Below are positions 1-7,498 of a stretch of DNA of 64,000 nucleotides, piece after piece (position 1 is the stretch's first letter; the number at the start of each line of letters is the position of its first letter). The notes under the pieces are model-generated. The model saw only the letters and a program-made list of their open reading frames with translations. It was not told the DNA's origin and did not search any database. Both the position numbers and the translations under genes were made by a program. This DNA is from Cochleicola gelatinilyticus. GTDB taxonomy: Bacteria; Bacteroidota; Bacteroidia; Flavobacteriales; Flavobacteriaceae. Location of the stretch: the NCBI RefSeq assembly GCF_001637325.1, contig NZ_LRXL01000045.1, positions 124,001 to 188,000 of the forward strand, given 5' to 3'.

Positions 1-809
1 GCTCGTAAAACCCCAAAACCCTGTGGTCCCACCTTCAAAATATCCTGTGCAAAAATGGGTAACAAGGCTACCGCACCTCCAAAGAGTACTGCAAACATAT
101 CTAATGTCAAAGCACCCAAAATTACCGGCGTATTACGAACAAATTGAATTCCTTCTTTCAAACTTTTTAATACTGGTTCTCCTAAATTCGGATTTAAAAT
201 GGGTTTCTTCGGAATTTGAAATAAGAAAAACAATGCTAATAATGAAAGTGCAAAAATAAGACACATAGACCAATGAACACCAATCAAATGAATGGCAAAT
301 CCACCCACCGCAGGTCCTACCACAGCTCCCATTTGCCATACCGAACTACTCCATGTAGCTGCATTTGGAAATACTTTTTTTGGAACCACTAAAGAGAATA
401 AAGAAAATATCGTAGGGCCTATAAATGAACGTACAATACCTCCAAGAAAAACCAATGCATAGACACTATATAATATTGTATTTTTTGAAAGATCTTTTAT
501 AAATACTGGCCAGGTTATTAAAAAAAGACCAAAACTTATTACAGAAAACCCGGCAATGCATAACATTAGAAGCCCTCGCTTTTCTTTTTGATCTACGATA
601 TGCCCAGCAAAAAGTGCCATCGAAACCGCTGGAATAACTTCCATTAAACCAATAATTCCTAGTGAAAGTGCACTTTTAGTAATACTATACACTTCCCACT
701 CTATAACAACAAATTGCATCGACCAAGCAAATACAAGTGCAAAACGAACAATTAGAAAAATATTGAATTCTCGAAATCGAAGGGCAGCGTAGGGATCGTT
801 CTTTTTCAT
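1..809 (-). CDS. MFS transporter (3' part missing, runs off the left edge)
   Basis: This frame is open from an ATG at 809 to the window edge, giving 269 codons of a major facilitator superfamily permease. The N-terminus reads MKKNDPYAALRFREFNIFL, a common opening of EntS-like MFS exporters in Bacteroidetes. Several hydrophobic helices follow, with short basic loops such as DQKEKRG between the second and third helices, where the MFS motif A normally lies. It should export or import a small molecule across the inner membrane; the substrate cannot be told. The C-terminal half lies outside the window. The assignment to MFS is firm, the subfamily is not. Confidence 0.85.
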   Translation of the reverse strand, partial: MKKNDPYAALRFREFNIFLIVRFALVFAWSMQFVVIEWEVYSITKSALSLGIIGLMEVIPAVSMALFAGHIVDQKEKRGLLMLCIAGFSVISFGLFLITWPVFIKDLSKNTILYSVYALVFLGGIVRSFIGPTIFSLFSLVVPKKVFPNAATWSSSVWQMGAVVGPAVGGFAIHLIGVHWSMCLIFALSLLALFFLFQIPKKPILNPNLGEPVLKSLKEGIQFVRNTPVILGALTLDMFAVLFGGAVALLPIFAQDILKVGPQGFGVLR

Positions 810-926
810 AAAAAATTTCAAGCTTTTAAACGCAAAGGTATTGTAATGTGTTTTAATAATAGATAGAAACAGGCAATAGTACGCCAAGATAGATTTTAGT
901 ATATTCGTTTTTTAAACAACTAACTA

Positions 927-1532
927 ATGAGATATAGAATCGTACTATTATTAATCGTATTCGGTGTTCAATTTCAAAGTAATGCTCAAGATAAACCTAT
1001 TACTATTGAAGCTGAAACCGTAGCAAATCGTATGCTTCTGTATGCCGTAAATCAAACACTAACCGATTACGATGCCAAGCTCGAAGTGGAAGGAACCAAT
1101 TTTAGACAAAGCAAGGGGAAACCCAGATGGATTCATGTTCCTGCCGCCTCTAAAGTCCACATGCATAACTTAATGCTTACCAAGGGAAAACAACCAAACT
1201 ATACCTATACTTTAGAGATAAATGACAGTCTTTCAAGACGTGCTTTAAAAAAACCTGCGGAGGCAATCAAAATCGATCCTAAAAAGCCCATATTAGTGTA
1301 TCGCACGAAGAATTGTACAACATGTGATGCACTTATACATTCATTAAACAATAGCAAGTATCGCTATACAATGCATGATCTTGCAGAAAAGCCAGCAATG
1401 AAAGAACAGCTGTCTTCTGCATTACCCGGTCTCGACACCATCGCTACTCCGGTTATTAGTTTGGGGGGATTGCTTTATACAGATCTAGAAACGTACGATG
1501 CTATTATCGAAAAATTAAATAAAGAAGAATAG
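927..1532 (+). CDS. secreted protein with C-terminal glutaredoxin-like domain
   Basis: The 201-residue product starts with a Sec signal peptide ending near SNAQ, so it is exported to the periplasm or beyond. Residues 25 to 115 are of unknown fold. From about residue 120 the sequence (KPILVYRTKNCTTCDALIHS) resembles a thioredoxin/glutaredoxin beta-alpha unit with a CTTC dicysteine pair, and ATPVISLGG later on matches the cis-Pro loop of that fold. It may therefore be a periplasmic thiol-disulfide protein, but the N-terminal region is not recognisable. It is monocistronic and ends before a strong bidirectional terminator. The redox role is inferred from the motif alone. Confidence 0.7.
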   Translation: MRYRIVLLLIVFGVQFQSNAQDKPITIEAETVANRMLLYAVNQTLTDYDAKLEVEGTNFRQSKGKPRWIHVPAASKVHMHNLMLTKGKQPNYTYTLEINDSLSRRALKKPAEAIKIDPKKPILVYRTKNCTTCDALIHSLNNSKYRYTMHDLAEKPAMKEQLSSALPGLDTIATPVISLGGLLYTDLETYDAIIEKLNKEE

Positions 1533-1577
1533 TTTATACGAACTAATAAACCAAAAGCTTTAAATAGTTTCTAAATG

Positions 1578-1610
1578 AAAAAGGTGGACGTTTAAACGTC
1601 CACCTTTTTT
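1578..1610. terminator. bidirectional rho-independent terminator
   Basis: A perfect palindrome (core AAGGTGGACG / CGTCCACCTT) has an A-tract on its left and a T-tract on its right, so it can end transcription from both sides. It sits between two convergent genes. Confidence 0.9.
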
Positions 1611-1616
1611 TATGTT

Positions 1617-2978
1617 TTATCGCCTCTTATTCTTATTACGATTGTTATAGTTTTTATCCCCTTTGGTCTTCGGTTTCTTGTATTTTTTCTTAATAATACG
1701 CTGGTAAGAACCCCCTTGATTTGTTTTTTGATTTTTCTCCTTTTTTTCATGAAAGGCAGGTCCTGCGGCTTCCTCTTCATGTTGTTTGTGCGGATTATTA
1801 GGCTCTAAGTTTTTAGGTTGTTCTTCGGGTGTGAGTCGTTTTGAAACTTCTATTTCAGAAGGCATTTCTACCTTCGGAATTTTATAGTTCATTAACGTTT
1901 CAATAGCTTCTTTTGCTTCAGTTTCGTGTTCAGAATAAAATAAAAGCGAACTTCCCTCTTCTTCAGCACGTCCCGTTCTACCAATTCGGTGCATGTAATT
2001 TTCTGGAAATTTCGGGGTGTCAAAATTAATAACATGCGAAATTTTATCAAGATCTAAACCACGTGCCATTACATCGGTAGTGACCAAAATTCTTGTTTTT
2101 TCACTATTAAAATTTTCGATCGATCGAAGACGAAAATTCTGTGTTTTATTTGCATGGATTACCGCAACTTCAGAACCAAAATAATCATCCATTTCTATGT
2201 AAAGACGATCGGCACTTTTTTTGTTTGAAACAAATACCAATACCTTAGAATATTCTTTTTCATTTTGAAGCAAATGTTTTAATAGGTTTGCTTTGGTATA
2301 AAAATTAGGAACCTGATAACATTGTTGTGATATATTATCTAAAGGAGTCCCACTTACGGCTACCGAAATTGTCTCAGGACCAATAAAAAAATCTTGTATC
2401 AACGCATTAACTTCATCTGTCATAGTTGCAGAGAACATAATATTCTGGCGGCGATCTGGGAGAAGATCGAAAATATTCATGAGCTGAAAACGAAATCCGA
2501 GATCTAGCATGACATCTACTTCATCGATCACGAGTTTACGAACCGATTTTAACTGAAGCGCACGACTTAATACCAAATCGTAAAGTCTACCCGGAGTGGC
2601 TACTATTATATCTGTTCCTTGTTCTACTGCTTCCTTTTGTCGGTTAATATTTGTTCCTCCAAAAACACCTAATACCCGAACTGAAGCATATTTAGAAAAC
2701 TTCTCGATTTCTTCTACAACCTGTATTACTAATTCTCGAGTAGGAACTAAGACTAATACCCTCGGGTTTATTTCGTTTGAAAAAGGCAATCCTTGTAAAA
2801 GGGGCAACATATACGCGAATGTCTTACCCGTACCCGTTTGCGCAATACCTACCACATCTTTCCCAGATCGAATCACCGAGAAAGCTTGTTCCTGAATAGG
2901 TGTAGGGGTTTCGAAACCAAGATCATCGATCGCGTTTTGTAACTGTTTAGAAATTTTAAATTCTGAAAAGGAGGCCAT
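1617..2978 (-). CDS. DEAD-box ATP-dependent RNA helicase
   Basis: This is an RNA-dependent ATPase of superfamily 2, probably acting in ribosome assembly or mRNA turnover. Motifs in order are a Q motif (FETPTPIQEQ), Walker A AQTGTGKT, PTREL, TPGR, motif II as DEVD rather than DEAD, motif III SAT, RGLDLD and HRIGRTGR. After the helicase core (about residues 1-370) comes a basic, low-complexity tail rich in Lys, Asn and Arg that ends KNKRR, probably an RNA-binding tail. I start it at the ATG at 2978 (MASFSEFKIS); a TTG 18 nt upstream is also in frame but less likely. The DEVD variant is unusual but keeps the two catalytic acidic residues. Confidence 0.93.
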   Translation of the reverse strand: MASFSEFKISKQLQNAIDDLGFETPTPIQEQAFSVIRSGKDVVGIAQTGTGKTFAYMLPLLQGLPFSNEINPRVLVLVPTRELVIQVVEEIEKFSKYASVRVLGVFGGTNINRQKEAVEQGTDIIVATPGRLYDLVLSRALQLKSVRKLVIDEVDVMLDLGFRFQLMNIFDLLPDRRQNIMFSATMTDEVNALIQDFFIGPETISVAVSGTPLDNISQQCYQVPNFYTKANLLKHLLQNEKEYSKVLVFVSNKKSADRLYIEMDDYFGSEVAVIHANKTQNFRLRSIENFNSEKTRILVTTDVMARGLDLDKISHVINFDTPKFPENYMHRIGRTGRAEEEGSSLLFYSEHETEAKEAIETLMNYKIPKVEMPSEIEVSKRLTPEEQPKNLEPNNPHKQHEEEAAGPAFHEKKEKNQKTNQGGSYQRIIKKKYKKPKTKGDKNYNNRNKNKRR

Positions 2979-3035
2979 GGCTTGAATTTGTGGCAAAAGT
3001 ACGGTATTTATTACTTTCTTCGGAAGGCAATATGC

Positions 3036-3043
3036 TATCTTTG
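3036..3043 (+). promoter_or_regulatory. putative -7 element for rlmF
   Basis: TATCTTTG matches the Bacteroidetes -7 consensus TAnnTTTG. No clear -33 TTG lies 17-20 bp upstream, so this is only suggestive. Confidence 0.35.
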
Positions 3044-3194
3044 AATTGAAAACACAGCACTTCTATTTTATTCAATATAAAAATTGAAATAATTGAAGCC
3101 GATAGGTTCTACTACAACATGGAATTTGCCAAAAATCGTAGTACACCAGATTTTCAAAACAGTATTATTTTCATTTCTACTTATTCACTTATTT

Positions 3195-4070
3195 ATGCAT
3201 TCAGATAATATTCATAACGAACCGTATCCAATGAAAACGCTTCAGGAAGTTAATCCTTTACTGAAACCGTATGTTTTTGAAAATGAATACAACACTCAAA
3301 CGATCGATTTTTCAGACCCCGACGCGGTGTTTCAGTTAAACAAGTCACTTCTAATGCAATTCTATAATATTCAAAATTGGGAACTTCCGAAGCAATACCT
3401 CTGCCCTCCTATTCCCGGACGTGCCGACTATTTATACCATATAAATGACCTTTTGGAGAAACCTTCAGATAATAGTAAAACACGTGGTTTGGATATAGGT
3501 GTGGGTGCCAATACGATCTATCCCCTGCTTGCTGCACGAATCTTTGGTTGGAATATGGTAGGGTCTGATATTGATGAAACCGCCGTTCATTCCGCAGAAA
3601 AAAATGTAGCATCATCAGAAGGACTTTCAGAAAAAATAGAAATTCGTAGACAAACGAACAATGCAGACATTTTTAAAGGCATTATTAAATCAGACGAATA
3701 TTTCGATTTTACAATGTGTAATCCGCCATTTCATGCTTCTGAAGAAGAAGCGCATAAAGCAAATCTTCGAAAAGTAAGAAACTTACAAAAACCAGAAGGA
3801 GGCTATTATAAAAAAGAAGATATCCTTTTAAATTTTGGTGGTCAAGCAAATGAACTTTGGTGTAACGGTGGCGAGGCACTTTTTATAAAACGAATGATTA
3901 AAGATAGCATCGGGTTTAAAGCGCAGGTAGGATGGTTTACTACGTTAGTCTCGAAGAAAGATAATCTGAATAAAATATACAAGCAATTAAATAAAGCTGG
4001 TGCGACACATAAGACCCTTAAAATGGATCAAGGGAATAAAACCAGCAGGATTGTAGCGTGGAAATTTTAA
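3195..4070 (+). CDS. rlmF: 23S rRNA (adenine(1618)-N(6))-methyltransferase RlmF
   Basis: RlmF makes m6A1618 in 23S rRNA using S-adenosylmethionine. The protein carries the family signatures: an opening MHSDNIHNEPY matching the usual MHxxNxHxxxY start, LCPPIPGRADYLYHI, the SAM-binding stretch GLDIGVGANTIYP, and the catalytic NPPF motif (TMCNPPFHAS). I chose the ATG at 3195 because it restores the conserved N-terminus and a normal length of 291 residues; the frame extends upstream to a TTG at 3093 but that part is hydrophobic and unrelated to the family. It converges with the membrane protein gene on its right, with only 5 bp between stops. Confidence 0.92.
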   Translation: MHSDNIHNEPYPMKTLQEVNPLLKPYVFENEYNTQTIDFSDPDAVFQLNKSLLMQFYNIQNWELPKQYLCPPIPGRADYLYHINDLLEKPSDNSKTRGLDIGVGANTIYPLLAARIFGWNMVGSDIDETAVHSAEKNVASSEGLSEKIEIRRQTNNADIFKGIIKSDEYFDFTMCNPPFHASEEEAHKANLRKVRNLQKPEGGYYKKEDILLNFGGQANELWCNGGEALFIKRMIKDSIGFKAQVGWFTTLVSKKDNLNKIYKQLNKAGATHKTLKMDQGNKTSRIVAWKF

Positions 4071-4075
4071 TCGTT

Positions 4076-4690
4076 TTAAACGATGCTAAAAATAGCAATT
4101 GCATAAAGGTAGAAACGTACAAAGCGTAACAACCCGAAAAGTAGGTAATTCTTTAAAGGATAATTTATAGTTCCCGCTGCCATACTCGTCATTGAGAACG
4201 GAATTGGAAGCAAAGCACCAACAATTATTAAAAAACCACCCCATTTGCGAATGTTAGTAAGATGCTTTTTCATTTTTCCTTCCATGTAATTATAGACACT
4301 TGGAATTTTTAAAATTGTTTTCCCAATAAAATAAGATGTGATTCCTCCTAGATATGAGAGTAATGCTAATAAAGATAAGAATACAATTGGGTTTACCGTT
4401 TTATCGGACCAAGCGATAAAAATCTCAGGCGGAATAAGTCCAAGTAAGGATTCGGACACATAAAACACGGTGAGAATGCTTATTGGTGCATAATTATTAG
4501 TTACATGTGTAAAAAAATCACTAAAATCTATTACAAATTGATCGATAGCAATTAATGCCAAAATAAAAATTGCAATGGGCAGTATCGATTTCTTAAGACT
4601 TCTCCCAACAAAAGTGTAAAATCCTGTGTATTTATAATACTGATGAATTCTTTTTAATCGGTTCTTTATAGAAGTCTCTTTTGTTCTCAT
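4076..4690 (-). CDS. DedA/VTT-domain membrane protein (YqaA-like)
   Basis: A 204-residue polytopic inner-membrane protein of the SNARE-associated/VTT (DedA) superfamily. It has a cytoplasmic basic N-terminus, a first helix at about residues 35-52, a central segment with the Gly- and Pro-rich re-entrant type sequence GLIPPEIFIAW, and a C-terminal pair of helices containing the family-like GALLPIPFSMTSMAAG. Family members act in lipid (undecaprenyl phosphate or phospholipid) translocation across the membrane. The exact substrate is unknown. It is alone on its strand here. Confidence 0.8.
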   Translation of the reverse strand: MRTKETSIKNRLKRIHQYYKYTGFYTFVGRSLKKSILPIAIFILALIAIDQFVIDFSDFFTHVTNNYAPISILTVFYVSESLLGLIPPEIFIAWSDKTVNPIVFLSLLALLSYLGGITSYFIGKTILKIPSVYNYMEGKMKKHLTNIRKWGGFLIIVGALLPIPFSMTSMAAGTINYPLKNYLLFGLLRFVRFYLYAIAIFSIV

Positions 4691-4771
4691 AGCTATTTAT
4701 GGTGCAAATAGTACGCCCTTTTAGTTATTTTATTGTCTCTTAACGAATTATTGTGAGTTCAGGTTATCTTA

Positions 4772-6334
4772 CTATTCTTCTAAAGGAGGATGCCCATGGA
4801 TTTGTTCGAACACTTCTTCGAAATTTTCTCGAAGATAACTTCTTAATTTAAGACGGTAGTCGTTTTTTAACCAAGAAACAAAATTATGTGTACTCTTACT
4901 AATACATTTGGTATATCGATCTATTCTAAAATCGATATCATCTCCCAACATTTTGGCAAGTCCTAAAGCGTCAAAAACATCTTCACTATTTTCGATACAA
5001 ATTCTTGCGTGTTGTTCTATAGAACGTTCTAAAATTACTTTAGAAGACTCCCCGCTTTTAACAGACTCTGTATATGCATTTTTAATATCGAAATATACGT
5101 CTTTAGAATTTTTAAATTCTTCACGAAGTTCATCAGGCATTTCATATCTAAAATGACTTTCTAATTCATCATCGTCCATCATGGTATCGAGGAAGTAATT
5201 AGGAGCACGGAAAATACGCTGCCAATCTAAATCTGACCCCCAAGGACCAAAACGGTGAAAATTATTTCCAAGATCAATGACATCGAACGTGGATTTATTT
5301 TTTAAAATACGCGATCCACGACCAATCATTTGGTAGTATAAGGTTAACGATTTTGTTGCACGGTTTAGAATAATCGATTGCACTGTTGGTTCATCAAACC
5401 CAGTAGTTAATATACTTACCGAGGTTAAAATTGCATCTGGCGTTTCCTTGAACCATTTTAAAATTTGCTTCCGTTGTTTCTTGGTTGCCGTATTGTCAAG
5501 GTGCATAATTGGATACCCGGCATGTCTAAAGGCATCATACACATATAAAGAAGTATTAATACCGTTATTAAAGATCAATGTTTTTTTACCCTTAGAACGC
5601 TCCTCGTATGCCTGTAAAAGTTTACTAAGCATATTCCCTGTAGTATAGAGATCTTCGGAAGACTTTACAGTATAATCTCCATTAGCTCCAACTTCAAGCG
5701 ATGTTAAACCTACATTATAAGAATACGTTTCTGCGCGCGCTAAAAATTCATTTTCAATTAACGACTCGATCGATTCTCCAACAATAAGTTCATTGTAATT
5801 ATCATTCATTGGAAGCTTAATATTAGAACTAAGCGGAGTTGCAGTAACTCCCAGAATAAATGATTTTTCAAAAAATTTAAAAAGTTTGGTAAACGAGTTG
5901 TAGTGTGCTTCATCAATAATAACTAACCCTACATCTGAAATATCGAGCCGCCCTTCCTGTAGCCTATTGTTTAAAGTTTCTACCATGGCAACAAAACAAC
6001 TGTACTCTTGTTGATCATCAAGATTAGCAGTACTGTTCACTACCTTGTTTCTAACTCCGAATTCGGTAAGTGTTCGTGAAGTTTGTTTGCAGAGTTCGAT
6101 ACGGTGTGTCATCACCAATACCTTCTTATTATGATTTTTTAAATATTGACGAACAATTTCAGAAAAGATAACTGTTTTCCCACCACCTGTCGGCAATTGA
6201 TACAGTAAGTGATAGTCTTCGGGAGCTTCATCAAAGCTTTTAAATATTTTATCGATAGCTCCTTTTTGGTAGCTATACAACGCGATATCACTATTTCTTT
6301 CTTCTAATGCTTCTTCAGTTTGAGTGTGTGCCAT
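4772..6334 (-). CDS. stand-alone DEAD/DEAH-box helicase (SSL2/Res type)
   Basis: A superfamily 2 helicase of 520 residues. It has Walker A PTGGGKTVIF, Walker B DEAH, motif III TATP, a C-terminal helicase domain with LTTGFDEP and QMIGRGSR, and a C-terminal extension of about 150 residues of unknown function. The core resembles the ResIII/SSL2 group, which act as DNA translocases or helicases in repair, restriction and defence. No methylase, nuclease or phage gene lies next to it, so it is probably a housekeeping helicase of the flavobacteria. The start is the ATG at 6334; a TTG 6 nt upstream is in frame. A good promoter lies directly upstream. Confidence 0.85.
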   Translation of the reverse strand: MAHTQTEEALEERNSDIALYSYQKGAIDKIFKSFDEAPEDYHLLYQLPTGGGKTVIFSEIVRQYLKNHNKKVLVMTHRIELCKQTSRTLTEFGVRNKVVNSTANLDDQQEYSCFVAMVETLNNRLQEGRLDISDVGLVIIDEAHYNSFTKLFKFFEKSFILGVTATPLSSNIKLPMNDNYNELIVGESIESLIENEFLARAETYSYNVGLTSLEVGANGDYTVKSSEDLYTTGNMLSKLLQAYEERSKGKKTLIFNNGINTSLYVYDAFRHAGYPIMHLDNTATKKQRKQILKWFKETPDAILTSVSILTTGFDEPTVQSIILNRATKSLTLYYQMIGRGSRILKNKSTFDVIDLGNNFHRFGPWGSDLDWQRIFRAPNYFLDTMMDDDELESHFRYEMPDELREEFKNSKDVYFDIKNAYTESVKSGESSKVILERSIEQHARICIENSEDVFDALGLAKMLGDDIDFRIDRYTKCISKSTHNFVSWLKNDYRLKLRSYLRENFEEVFEQIHGHPPLEE

Positions 6335-6351
6335 GATCAATTTTCGGGCTG

Positions 6352-6380
6352 CAAATATACAATGAATTAAGGTGTTTCAA
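6352..6380 (-). promoter_or_regulatory. promoter of the stand-alone helicase
   Basis: On the minus strand TATATTTG (6352-6359) matches TAnnTTTG, and a TTG (6378-6380) lies 18 bp upstream. Both match the flavobacterial promoter consensus. The predicted start of transcription is only about 10-15 nt from the ATG at 6334. Confidence 0.55.
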
Positions 6381-6444
6381 CGAATTTTATTTTAAAAAGG
6401 ACAATTTTTTTTAAATAAAATTTATCGGATGTTTATTGATAATC

Positions 6445-6460
6445 AAATGGTATACCATTT
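6445..6460. promoter_or_regulatory. perfect 16-bp palindrome, possible operator
   Basis: AAATGGTATACCATTT is its own reverse complement. It is followed by a short T-run, so it could also be a weak terminator, but no gene ends nearby on the plus strand. A homodimeric regulator site is the alternative. Confidence 0.4.
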
Positions 6461-6491
6461 TTTTAGAAAAATATTTATAATGTAATCTAAA

Positions 6492-6517
6492 GGAATTTCT
6501 CTAGAGGAGTTTCTCTA
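6492..6517. repeat. two 12-bp direct repeats
   Basis: GGAATTTCTCTA and GGAGTTTCTCTA differ at one base and are spaced by two bases, giving a 14-bp period. This resembles a pair of protein-binding half sites upstream of the small peptide genes. Confidence 0.4.
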
Positions 6518-6739
6518 ATAAAATAAAAAGTAACTGAACATTCATCCCTACTCTTTGTTTTGTCATAATTTAGAAATCAAAGTAGCTAATACTCTCTTTA
6601 TCTAATTGTACTATCCTATTTACTAGTCCTTACATGATGTTTCGTTAAATTAATGTTAAAATAGTACTTTGTATTACATAGTACTGTAACATTCTATAAA
6701 GTTAGGCGTCTCTTAGATATAACCTTTAAAACCAAAATT

Positions 6740-6829
6740 ATGAGAACGTTACATAACAATCAAATCACCTCTAGTTCACCAGCAAGTAAAACATATACAT
6801 GGAACAGTAAACGCCGGTACAGAAATTAA
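6740..6829 (+). CDS. 29-residue basic peptide, paralog A
   Basis: ATG at 6740 to TAA gives a 29-residue peptide starting MRTLHNNQIT and ending WNSKRRYRN. It is strongly basic at the C-terminus and has no signal peptide or membrane segment. The main support is its neighbour at 6909, which encodes a peptide with the same MRTL, NQIT, SK, WN and KRRYR blocks, with the differences partly synonymous (ACG/ACA, CGC/CGA). The bases just before the two start codons are also alike. I do not recognise the family. A ribosome- or nucleic-acid-associated peptide is possible from the charge, but that is a guess. Confidence 0.6.
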   Translation: MRTLHNNQITSSSPASKTYTWNSKRRYRN

Positions 6830-6908
6830 TAAAAATCATCAATCAATAAACGAATAGTAATCTTCTGAAATTTTCTTAATCAAAAATTCAGGTCTAAAAT
6901 CCAACATT

Positions 6909-6995
6909 ATGAGAACATTAAATAGCAACCAAATTACAGAACGTATAAACACCTCTAAAGCGTATGTTTGGAATAATAAACGACGGTACAGATAA
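6909..6995 (+). CDS. 28-residue basic peptide, paralog B
   Basis: ATG at 6909 to TAA gives a 28-residue peptide starting MRTLNSNQIT and ending VWNNKRRYR. It aligns over its full length with the peptide encoded at 6740, with one single-residue gap. Conserved blocks are MRTL, NQIT, SK, Y-x-WN and KRRYR. The tandem copy including the start region points to gene duplication with selection on the protein. The function is unknown. It lies 79 bp downstream of paralog A with no obvious terminator between, so the two are probably co-transcribed. Confidence 0.6.
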   Translation: MRTLNSNQITERINTSKAYVWNNKRRYR

Positions 6996-7026
6996 TAATA
7001 TCTTCAAATTAAAAAATCTTTCTACT

Positions 7027-7161
7027 ATGAAAACAATAAGAGATTTACAAAAAAGAGCTAAGTATGCTGCTCAAAAACGGAACCTCCTATTTTACAGGAA
7101 CAATAATGAAAAAATGTTTGAAGTACCCACAATCTCAAAAAACAATCGTTTTGCATTTTAA
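7027..7161 (+). CDS. 44-residue basic small protein
   Basis: From the ATG at 7027 the frame gives 44 residues, starting MKTIRDLQKRAKYAAQKRN and ending NNRFAF. It is rich in Lys, Arg and Asn. The frame is open upstream to an ATG at 6964, but that stretch overlaps paralog B in another frame and is unlikely to be translated. It lies 31 bp after paralog B and just before a strong terminator, so the three small genes probably form one transcript. No family is recognised. Confidence 0.5.
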   Translation: MKTIRDLQKRAKYAAQKRNLLFYRNNNEKMFEVPTISKNNRFAF

Positions 7162-7178
7162 TTACAGCCTACCTATAA

Positions 7179-7219
7179 CTAAAAAGCTGAATTTCAACAT
7201 TAGAAATTCAGCTTTTTAG
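7179..7219. terminator. bidirectional rho-independent terminator
   Basis: A 17-bp perfect stem (CTAAAAAGCTGAATTTC paired with its complement) encloses a 7-base loop and has A/T tracts on both sides. It ends the small peptide transcript on the plus strand and the DUF1456 operon on the minus strand. Confidence 0.88.
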
Positions 7220-7235
7220 TTTATTAGTATTTTTA

Positions 7236-7496
7236 TCAATGATTTATGGGAGTTGATCTCCCTTTTGGTGGCGGCATGGGGCCTCTTAAATGAATAACAA
7301 GTCCATTTAAAAAATTTCGAAGAAACTGATCGCCACATTCCACATATTTTGGATGTTTTTCATTTCTAAAAATTGCTCCTAATTCACTTTTTGAAACTTT
7401 GAAATCTACCAATTCACATATTTTCACAATATCATCATCGCGAAACTTATGCGCTACGCGAAGCTTTTTCATAATATCATTGTTTGTTAATGCCAT
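7236..7496 (-). CDS. DUF1456 family protein (YehS-like, single domain)
   Basis: An 86-residue protein with the DUF1456 pattern: MALTNNDIMKKLRVAHKFRD, VKICELVDFKVSKSELGAIF and YVECGDQFLRNFLNGLVIH. The E. coli homolog YehS has two such repeats in about 156 residues; this one has a single copy followed by a short Pro/Gly-rich tail, so it is either a half-length form or a dimeric equivalent. The biochemical role is unknown. Its start lies 2 bp after the stop of the helicase gene, so it is the last gene of the cold-shock-domain/helicase operon, which suggests a role in RNA metabolism. Confidence 0.85.
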   Translation of the reverse strand: MALTNNDIMKKLRVAHKFRDDDIVKICELVDFKVSKSELGAIFRNEKHPKYVECGDQFLRNFLNGLVIHLRGPMPPPKGRSTPINH

Positions 7497-7498
7497 AA

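Larger units (their letters stand above)
6381..6739. other. gene-free AT-rich intergenic region
   Basis: About 360 bp between the divergent helicase and the first small peptide gene contain no convincing coding frame. They hold a perfect 16-bp palindrome, a pair of 12-bp direct repeats 14 bp apart, and two copies of ATAGTACT (6661-6668 and 6678-6685). No RNA gene could be recognised. Confidence 0.5.

Noticed and set aside
6964-7026. Longer N-terminus for the 44-residue small protein
   Set aside because: The extra codons overlap the paralogous peptide B in another frame and look non-coding; the ATG at 7027 is the better start.
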